From Desulfuromonadales bacterium (GTDB lineage Bacteria > Desulfobacterota > Desulfuromonadia > Desulfuromonadales > BM103), in the NCBI GenBank assembly GCA_030640215.1, contig DAOWJU010000143.1:1-5286 (forward strand): a DNA stretch of 5,286 nucleotides, written 5' to 3'. The notes under the pieces are model-generated. The model had not been told where the DNA came from. It worked only from the letters and a program-made list of their open reading frames with translations, and did no database searches. The translations under genes were made by a program, and so were the position numbers. The first letter of the stretch is position 1, and every line of letters begins with the position of its first letter. Below, one piece after another: positions 1 through 5,286 of the stretch.

Positions 1-1506
1 GAGGTTAAAGATGGTCTGATTGATACCCTGCAGAATATGCCACAAAACAGTTTCATGAAACAAACCGACCTGCTCGAAGAATGGAAGCGCAGCAACCCGC
101 TGATCCGCAATGTCTTCATCTGGCAGCTGGGTCGCGGCCTGCGCTATCCCGATCCGGAAATGCCGTCAAGTGATGAAGAGGCCGCTTTCGTTAGGCGCTA
201 CCTTTCCCTCTTTGCCAACCAGTCCGCCTGGCAGGAACCACCAGATGATCGAGCGGTGAGCGCAAGTGAAGAGCAGGTCAGCAGCATCCTGCTGGAACGC
301 AAAGAGTTACGTCAACTGGCCAAGCAGGCACCGATTGCAACGGACAGTGTCGCGGCAGCCCCCTCCGCAGCAATGGCCAAAGCGATGACCGGAACAAGTG
401 GTTGGCGACCATGGTTTGCCGACAACCGTCTGCATCTGCTTGGTTGGTACGAATGGAACGGCAAAGCGGAGCGAATCGGGGTTGAAATCGAAATGATGGC
501 CCTCTTGAGTCGGCTGCTCGGTAACTTTCCCAAGGATCCGCCTTACGGCGAAAGCTATGCCCTGATCGATGGCAATGGCGATATCTTCCACCAAGTCGGA
601 CCACTGGAGATATCAGCTGACAGCAAGATGCTGGCAACAGCCAGCGTCGCCAGCCTGCCGCACTGGTTGGTCACCGCTTATGCAAATTCCGACGCCGCTG
701 TCACTGGCAGCAGCTTCATGTTGATTGCTTCGCTGCTGGTTGGCACCTTTGTTATCGCCATCTTGCTCGGTGGTTCTCTACTCCTCTGGCAAGCTCACCG
801 CAATCAGGTTGATGCCAAGCAGAAGACTTCTTTTGTCTCCAACGTTTCGCACGAGCTGAAAACCCCGCTCACCACCATCCGCATGTATGCCGAAATGCTC
901 GGTGAAAAACGTATCGAGGATAGTGACAAACAGCAGAGCTATCTGCAGACGATCATCCGCGAGAGTCAACGTCTGACCCGGCTGGTCAATAACGTGCTCG
1001 ATTTCAGCCGCCTCGAACAGGGGTGCAAGGAGTTCTCCAAAGAGGAGATCGACCTTGCTGCCCTGCTGCACCAACAGCTTGATAGCCAGCTGATGCGGAT
1101 CGAAGATGCTGGCATGCAGTTAATCAGGCAGATAGATACTGCTTCGGCCATGATCGTCAGCGACCGCGATGCTTTAGAGCAGATAGTTCTCAACCTGATT
1201 GATAACGCCATCAAGTATGCCGCCGACGGCGAAAGTCTGAAGGTTGACCTCAAACAGAGAAAAGGTCAATGGATCGTCCGCATCAAGGATAACGGTCCTG
1301 GTATCCCCGCCTCTCACCGGCAGCAGATATTTACTAAATTTCATCGTGTCGATAACTCGCTTACTGCGCGGCAGCAAGGCAGTGGTCTCGGCTTAAGCAT
1401 TGCGCGACAGTTGGCCGAAGGGCTCGGTGGCAGTCTCTCCTTCTGTCCAGATGAGGAAGGTGGTTCCTGTTTTGAATTGACCTTGCCAGCAAGGAGCACA
1501 TCATGA
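1..1506 (+). CDS. Membrane sensor histidine kinase, 5'-partial
   Basis: The reading frame is open from base 1, so the true start and probably a first membrane helix lie outside the window; the first internal ATG is at 37, and residue numbers below count from it. Residues about 1-225 look extracytoplasmic. The part at about 125-220 (a W-rich stretch, then YALIDGNGDIFHQVG, ending LPHWLVTAYA) resembles a Cache/PAS-like periplasmic sensor, which is a tentative call. One strong membrane helix follows at about 227-251. The HisKA dimerisation domain has the phospho-acceptor H272 in VSHELKTP, with the E273/T276 pair typical of bifunctional kinase-phosphatases. The HATPase_c domain has an N box (N386, N390), G1 box DNGPGIP (418-424), F box FTKF (432-435) and G2 box GSGLGL (448-453). 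No HAMP domain fits between the helix and the H box, only about 20 residues. It should phosphorylate the regulator encoded immediately downstream, whose ATG overlaps its stop. The stimulus is unknown. Confidence 0.93.
   Translation, partial: EVKDGLIDTLQNMPQNSFMKQTDLLEEWKRSNPLIRNVFIWQLGRGLRYPDPEMPSSDEEAAFVRRYLSLFANQSAWQEPPDDRAVSASEEQVSSILLERKELRQLAKQAPIATDSVAAAPSAAMAKAMTGTSGWRPWFADNRLHLLGWYEWNGKAERIGVEIEMMALLSRLLGNFPKDPPYGESYALIDGNGDIFHQVGPLEISADSKMLATASVASLPHWLVTAYANSDAAVTGSSFMLIASLLVGTFVIAILLGGSLLLWQAHRNQVDAKQKTSFVSNVSHELKTPLTTIRMYAEMLGEKRIEDSDKQQSYLQTIIRESQRLTRLVNNVLDFSRLEQGCKEFSKEEIDLAALLHQQLDSQLMRIEDAGMQLIRQIDTASAMIVSDRDALEQIVLNLIDNAIKYAADGESLKVDLKQRKGQWIVRIKDNGPGIPASHRQQIFTKFHRVDNSLTARQQGSGLGLSIARQLAEGLGGSLSFCPDEEGGSCFELTLPARSTS
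1491..1496 (+). promoter_or_regulatory. Ribosome binding site of the response regulator
   Basis: AAGGAG lies inside the last codons of the kinase gene, six bases before the ATG at 1503. It is a strong Shine-Dalgarno match at normal spacing. It supports this start and suggests the regulator can recruit ribosomes itself as well as by coupling through the ATGA overlap. Confidence 0.8.
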
Positions 1507-2213
1507 GCGTTCGTGTCTTAATCGCCGAAGATGACGTCAACCTGCGCCAGGGTCTGATCGACCTGCTTGAGGGGGAAGGTTACAAGGTCTTCCTCGCCGG
1601 AGATGGGCGGGAGGCTTTGAATTGTTTCCGCAAGGAGGCCCCTGACCTGGTCCTGCTCGATGTCATGATGCCGGAACTGAGTGGTTACGATGTCTGCCGC
1701 GAGATTCGGAAAAGTGACAGTCTCACGCCGATTATCATGCTAACCGCCAAGGGCGAGGAGATCGACAAGGTGGTTGGTCTTGAGCTCGGTGCCGACGACT
1801 ACGTCACCAAACCGTTTGGCCTGCACGAACTGCGCGCCAGAATTGCTGCGGTTCTGCGCCGTTCACGGAACCATCAACAGGAGCCAGTGGCAAGCCTGCC
1901 GGAGCAATTCTACATCGGTCAGGCTTTGATCGACCGTAAGAGTTATCAGGTCACACTTGGTAAACAAACAGAGAGTCTGACCTCCCGGGAAATGAAGTTG
2001 CTGGAAATTTTCCATGGCCGACCGAACGAAGTTCTTTCCCGCAATGATCTACTCAATGCCGCCTGGGGCGTCGACTATTTTGGTACCACCAGAACCCTTG
2101 ATCAGCATATCGCCCAGCTACGCAAGAAGATTGAACCAAATCCGGCCTCACCGCAGTTTTTGCTCACTGTACATGGGGTGGGGTACAGGTTTCAGACAGG
2201 GACAAATAAATGA
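1503..2213 (+). CDS. OmpR/PhoB-family response regulator
   Basis: A DNA-binding transcription factor of 236 residues, the normal length for the family. The receiver domain occupies about residues 3-118. It has the acidic pair D10/D11, phospho-acceptor D53 in LLDVMMP, T81 in IIMLTAK, and K103 in the VTKPF motif, so all residues for phosphotransfer and switching are present. A linker of about 15-20 residues leads to a winged-helix Trans_reg_C domain (about 135-232). That domain has the typical SLTSREMKLLEIF segment, the TRTLDQHIAQLRKKIE recognition-helix region, and the C-terminal hairpin VHGVGYRF. The start at 1503 is supported by an AAGGAG six bases upstream and by the ATGA overlap with the kinase stop. 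Its partner is almost certainly that kinase. Target promoters are unknown; no repeated operator-like site was seen in the window, and the operon promoter is not included. It is closest in style to PhoB/KdpE-type regulators, but a specific symbol is not justified. Confidence 0.96.
   Translation: MSVRVLIAEDDVNLRQGLIDLLEGEGYKVFLAGDGREALNCFRKEAPDLVLLDVMMPELSGYDVCREIRKSDSLTPIIMLTAKGEEIDKVVGLELGADDYVTKPFGLHELRARIAAVLRRSRNHQQEPVASLPEQFYIGQALIDRKSYQVTLGKQTESLTSREMKLLEIFHGRPNEVLSRNDLLNAAWGVDYFGTTRTLDQHIAQLRKKIEPNPASPQFLLTVHGVGYRFQTGTNK
2198..2202 (+). promoter_or_regulatory. Weak ribosome binding site of the SDR gene
   Basis: AGGGA sits seven bases before the ATG at 2210, inside the end of the regulator gene. 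The match is modest. Translation of the SDR gene may therefore depend largely on ribosomes finishing the regulator at the overlapping ATGA. Confidence 0.5.
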
Positions 2214-3748
2214 GCTCGCCAAAACTATCGAATCATCGTAACGAACAACCGATCTTTGTTGCCGGTGGCGGCGGCTACGTTGGCGGCCGCCTGGTGCCAC
2301 GCCTGTTAGAGGACGGCTACCGGGTGCGTGCGCTGGCTCGCAGCCCGGAGAAATTACGTAGCCGACGCTGGGGGAATCATCCGCAACTGGAAATCGCCCA
2401 TGGCGATGTTCTCGACTACCCTAGCCTGCTTAAGGGCCTTGAGGGCTGTCGAGCCGCTTATTATCTGGTTCATTCTATGAACCCTGCGGTAGACGATTTC
2501 TCCCACACCGACCGGGTCGCTGCGATGAATATGACCAAGGCAGCGGCTACCGCCAACCTGAAACAGATCATCTATCTGGGCGGATTGGGTGAACAGGGAA
2601 GCGGCCTGAGTCACCACCTGCAATCACGCAGTGAAGTCGGCCAAGTGCTGCAACTGGGACCGGTACCGGTCACGGTTCTACGAGCGGCGATGATTATCGG
2701 TTCCGGAAGTGCCTCCTTCGAAATCCTGCGCTACCTGGTCGACCGCCTGCCAGTGGTCCTGACCCCGCGCTGGGTCGATACCCCCTGTCAGCCGATTGGC
2801 ATACGCAATGTGCTGCATTACCTGATTGGCTGTCTTGAGTGTCCAGAAACCCTGGGCGAGACTTTCGATATTGGCCAGCCGGAAATTCTCAACTACCACA
2901 GGCTGATAGAGATTTATGCTGAAGAAGCTGGCTTAACCAAACGCTGGATCATCCCGCTGCCTTTTCTCACGCCACGCTTAAGCGCCTATGCAATTCACCT
3001 GACGACCCCGATTCCGGCCGCCTTGGCTCGACCTTTGACAGAAGGACTGAAAAATCCGGTCGTCTGCCACGATAACCGGATTGCCGAGCTGCTGCCACAA
3101 GAACTGTTCGACTGCCGCAAGGCAATCCATCTGGCGCTTGAGAAGATAAAAGAGCACCACATCGAAAGTTCCTGGAGCGATTCAGGACCGGTCCACCCGG
3201 CTGAGTGGAGTGTCCAGGGCGACCCGACCTGGGCTGGAGGAAAGATTTTCACTGATTCAAGGCGGGTGATTATTGATGCCGAGCCCGCTGAGATCTGGCC
3301 AGCTCTGGCCTCGATTGGTGGCGAGGTCGGCTGGTACTATGCCAACTGGCTCTGGAAACTGCGTGGCATCATTGACCGGGTTTTAGGGGGCGTTGGGCTC
3401 AGTCGTGGCCGTCGCGATCACCGGGAGATTTGTACTGGCGATGCACTCGACTTCTGGCGAGTGGTTGCTGTTGAGCGTCCAAAGCTGCTTTCGTTGAATG
3501 CAGAAATGAAACTTCCAGGAGAAGCAACGCTCTGCTTCAAGCTACGAAAGCTGGAAAATGGCCGCACCGAACTGCGTCAGATCGCTCGGTTCCTGCCGCG
3601 CGGCTTGCTTGGCCTGGCCTACTGGTACTCAGTCACACCCTTCCATAACTTTGTTTTTGACGGCATGTTGCGTGGTATCACCAAGGCGGCCAAAGCTCCA
3701 ATCATTTCTGGTCCGGAACGTTTTCAGGAGGAAGATGAGGAGAATTAA
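2210..3748 (+). CDS. SDR-family NAD(P)-binding protein with C-terminal DUF2867 domain
   Basis: A 512-residue two-domain protein, probably cytosolic. The N-terminal half (about 14-300) is an atypical short-chain dehydrogenase/reductase. It has a dinucleotide-binding beta-strand and glycine loop FVAGGGGYVGGRL (16-28), an RALARSPEKL segment that would meet the cofactor 2'-phosphate, a HGDVLD strand end, and YLGGLGE (122-128). The classical YxxxK active site is not seen: the equivalent stretch reads LSHHLQSRSEVG (133-144), as in YbjT-like atypical SDRs, so catalysis may differ or be absent. The C-terminal part (about 350-502) matches DUF2867 as I recall it, with GWYYANWLWKLRGIIDRVLGG, GDALDFWRV, the AEMKLPG strand and the PRGLLGLAYWYSVTPFH motif. 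This fold is START/SRPBCC-like in style and could hold a hydrophobic ligand; that is an inference. The ATG overlaps the regulator stop, so it belongs to the two-component operon. Substrate and pathway are unknown; a link to quinone, lipid or envelope metabolism would be guesswork. Confidence 0.9.
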   Translation: MSSPKLSNHRNEQPIFVAGGGGYVGGRLVPRLLEDGYRVRALARSPEKLRSRRWGNHPQLEIAHGDVLDYPSLLKGLEGCRAAYYLVHSMNPAVDDFSHTDRVAAMNMTKAAATANLKQIIYLGGLGEQGSGLSHHLQSRSEVGQVLQLGPVPVTVLRAAMIIGSGSASFEILRYLVDRLPVVLTPRWVDTPCQPIGIRNVLHYLIGCLECPETLGETFDIGQPEILNYHRLIEIYAEEAGLTKRWIIPLPFLTPRLSAYAIHLTTPIPAALARPLTEGLKNPVVCHDNRIAELLPQELFDCRKAIHLALEKIKEHHIESSWSDSGPVHPAEWSVQGDPTWAGGKIFTDSRRVIIDAEPAEIWPALASIGGEVGWYYANWLWKLRGIIDRVLGGVGLSRGRRDHREICTGDALDFWRVVAVERPKLLSLNAEMKLPGEATLCFKLRKLENGRTELRQIARFLPRGLLGLAYWYSVTPFHNFVFDGMLRGITKAAKAPIISGPERFQEEDEEN

Positions 3749-3784
3749 TACTGATTCGTGAGTTGTGATGGAAATTGAGCGGCT
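3749..3784. other. Short convergent intergenic gap
   Basis: Thirty-six bases separate the TAA of the SDR gene from the TAG of the leftward synthase gene. I found no stem of useful length followed by a T-run on either strand. The gap marks a change from GC-rich to AT-richer coding sequence. Confidence 0.7.
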
Positions 3785-5286
3785 CTAAAGAAGTTCAAGT
3801 GCTAAGGCGGTGGAGAGAACCAAAAGTTGGTCATCCACCGTCACTTTAATTTGCGCTTGAATACTTGGTTTAGATCCTAAGTCCAACTCTTGAACAAAAA
3901 CCTCAAAACTTAAATGAGAATTCTCTGGCGTCACCTGACCGCCCCCCTGGTAGGCAAAAGCCTTATTCAATACCGGTGCAAAATGCTTTTCATCGATTTT
4001 TAAGCCTAAGGCATAGAGGTAGAAGCTTAAGCTTTGGAAACATCCTTCACCGATAAGTGCCGCGGGCATACAGGGATCATTTTTAAAATGAGCCTGAAAG
4101 AACCAATCGGTTGGCGTAATATGTCTCACTGCTTTCAGGTATCCTGTTTGTGGGTTAAATTCAGTCACCTGATCAATCGCTAGTGGATTTCCATTGGCAA
4201 AAGTTTCTAGACTTTCTTTGTCAAAATAAGTTGTCGTCGCAGCTGCGACGTCAAAACTCTTAGCTTCAGGATCGGTCCAGGTGACACCCTTGGCCTTGTC
4301 CAATTCTGACTTGAGAAGAAGACCGGCCATCGCCTTGTCGACTTCGCCAATCAATTTGCCATTATTCCAACATTCATAGCGGAAGAAATAGAAACTGCTC
4401 TCGCCCACATCAGTCTTGCCGCGAAGAATGATTTTGTACTTTAACTCGTCTCCAGCCTTTGGTAGCTCAGAAAAGAATTGAATGCCTTCTAACGAAAGTA
4501 CCCGGTAAACACGATTGGCCAGTTTAAAATCACCACGGTTCTTGGAGCAGAAGAAAATACTTGCCTGTCCCGGAGCTTCAAAAAGAAGGGCTGGAGAGAG
4601 GCGACCATTGGTCATATAGAATTGGTCCTCTGCCAATTTGAAATCGAAAGATAATTCTTTGTCATCCACATGAGAAACGCGGTCCATTAAGAGAAATGGT
4701 GAAGCCGGCAAACGAGCACGAAGTTTATTGCTATCAATGGATGAAAATTCAGATCCAAAGACAGCTTCAAGCTTTCCCGAGGCATGCTCCTCCAATTTTT
4801 CACGAGAGAAATATGTTGCATGATCATGACCACCTTCGACAATTCTCATGGCAACATTCTTCGCATCATAGATCTTAAGACCATCACACCAAATAGACGC
4901 GTCACCGGTGACTGTCACTTCATTGTTTTCTGTATCAATGGTGACCTCGGTAATTTCTATGACAGATTGGATTAATTTGTTCTTTGGAATAATCTGACCG
5001 CGATAACGCCACTTAATCGCTTTGCCTAATGCAATTGGCTGGAAACGAGGTGCTGTGAATGTGTCGCCCAAACCCTTTTCCAGCATATAGAATTGAAGTA
5101 ATTGCAGCATTGGCTCCAGCCCTAGAGATCCGGGCTGAACTGGATCCTGGAAGAAATGGGCTTTGAAAAACCATTCAGTGGTTTCAACTCTCTTTTCTCC
5201 GCGAATAATCCCTAGCTTTGCTTTTCCAGCTTCAGGCCAGAATCCGGTAATACCATCGTACATAAGAAGCTTCTTACCAGGTAAAC
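3785..5286 (-). CDS. FabA-like tandem hotdog dehydratase region of a PfaC-type fatty acid/polyketide synthase, 5'-partial
   Basis: The frame stays open to the right edge (LPGKKLL precedes the internal Met at 5261-5263, from which residues are counted), so this is the C-terminal end of a longer protein. Three hotdog domains are visible. Hotdog 1 (about 1-148) starts like FabA (LLMYDGITGFWPEAG) and carries HFFQDPVQPGSLGLE, with catalytic H36 and acidic E50 at the FabA His70/Asp84 spacing. Hotdog 2 (about 168-325, SPFLLMDRV) has no His at that place (QFYMTNGRLSPALLFE) and is probably structural. Hotdog 3 (about 355-492) has HFKNDPCMPAALIGE, with H392 and E406. This pseudo-plus-catalytic order is typical of the paired DH domains of PfaC, which dehydrate or isomerise 3-hydroxyacyl-ACP intermediates in PUFA synthesis. 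The stop falls at a normal hotdog end; no acyltransferase follows. KS/CLF domains would be expected upstream, outside the window. GC and codon use are lower than in the neighbours (TTA, CTT and GAA are common at the C terminus). Other iterative PKS-like lipid synthases are possible, so no symbol is given. Confidence 0.88.
   Translation of the reverse strand, partial: LPGKKLLMYDGITGFWPEAGKAKLGIIRGEKRVETTEWFFKAHFFQDPVQPGSLGLEPMLQLLQFYMLEKGLGDTFTAPRFQPIALGKAIKWRYRGQIIPKNKLIQSVIEITEVTIDTENNEVTVTGDASIWCDGLKIYDAKNVAMRIVEGGHDHATYFSREKLEEHASGKLEAVFGSEFSSIDSNKLRARLPASPFLLMDRVSHVDDKELSFDFKLAEDQFYMTNGRLSPALLFEAPGQASIFFCSKNRGDFKLANRVYRVLSLEGIQFFSELPKAGDELKYKIILRGKTDVGESSFYFFRYECWNNGKLIGEVDKAMAGLLLKSELDKAKGVTWTDPEAKSFDVAAATTTYFDKESLETFANGNPLAIDQVTEFNPQTGYLKAVRHITPTDWFFQAHFKNDPCMPAALIGEGCFQSLSFYLYALGLKIDEKHFAPVLNKAFAYQGGGQVTPENSHLSFEVFVQELDLGSKPSIQAQIKVTVDDQLLVLSTALALELL
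4231..4254. repeat. 24-bp near-perfect palindrome in an interdomain linker
   Basis: The inner 16 bases (4235-4250, CGTCGCAGCTGCGACG) form a perfect palindrome. Three of the next four base pairs also match, giving 11 of 12 pairs over 4231-4254. It encodes the DVAAATT linker between hotdogs 2 and 3 of the synthase. It is GC-rich within an AT-richer gene. There is no loop and no T-run, so it is not a terminator; it may be a protein-binding site or simply a product of Ala/Thr codon choice. Confidence 0.5.

Noticed and set aside
278..637. Leftward open frame of 119 codons inside the kinase gene
   Set aside because: It lies wholly antisense to a clearly conserved-type kinase, its protein is rich in Cys/Arg/Ser without any domain, and no supporting ribosome site was seen.
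778..1074. Leftward open frame of 98 codons opposite the HisKA region
   Set aside because: It is antisense to the H-box helices, and no recognisable protein motif is present.
2014..2241. Rightward 75-codon frame across the regulator/SDR junction
   Set aside because: It is out of frame with the regulator DNA-binding domain, which is unmistakable in the other frame, and it has no family features.
3777..3785. GAGCGGCTC as a possible terminator stem at the convergent junction
   Set aside because: The arms leave a loop of one base, or a three-pair stem if opened, and there is no T-run; too weak to be a terminator.
4023..4034. 12-bp palindrome AAGCTTAAGCTT
   Set aside because: It is short and inside a conserved hotdog helix; chance is a sufficient explanation.
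4784..4975. Rightward 63-codon frame opposite the synthase
   Set aside because: It is antisense to hotdog 1, which shows clear FabA-type motifs, and its protein looks random.
5263..5276. 14-bp palindrome TAAGAAGCTTCTTA near the right edge
   Set aside because: It encodes KKLLM in the start of hotdog 1, and the Lys/Leu codons AAG and CTT are naturally complementary; no sign of function.

Overview
The window holds four protein-coding genes, two of them cut by its edges, and almost no non-coding DNA. Three genes read rightward at 1-3748: a membrane sensor histidine kinase (5' end missing), an OmpR/PhoB-type response regulator, and a two-domain SDR-DUF2867 protein. One gene reads leftward from the right edge to 3785. 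It is the C-terminal part of a multidomain protein made of FabA-like hotdog dehydratase domains, of the kind found at the end of PfaC-type polyunsaturated fatty acid / polyketide synthases. Only 36 bp separate the two convergent blocks. I see no RNA gene, mobile element or CRISPR array.

The three rightward genes are joined by two ATGA stop/start overlaps (1503-1506 and 2210-2213). They are therefore very probably one translationally coupled operon whose promoter lies left of the window. The kinase and regulator form a phosphorelay pair with all the usual catalytic residues. Whether the SDR protein is an output of the pair, or only co-expressed with it, cannot be read from the sequence.

The organism is most likely a Gram-negative bacterium. 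Gene style and the occurrence of Pfa-type synthases in these groups suggest Desulfuromonadales or another former deltaproteobacterial lineage; this is an impression from protein style, not a database result. The leftward gene is clearly more AT-rich, with AT-ending codons, than the rightward operon. The junction near 3749-3785 is thus a compositional boundary, consistent with horizontal acquisition of a lipid/polyketide synthase cluster or, less interestingly, with an assembly join.

I do not see convincing evidence of a wholly new system. The points most worth a second look are the compositional boundary, the dehydratase array with one catalytically empty hotdog and altered oxyanion-side residues, the HAMP-less kinase with a possible Cache-like sensor, and a long palindrome in an interdomain linker of the synthase.
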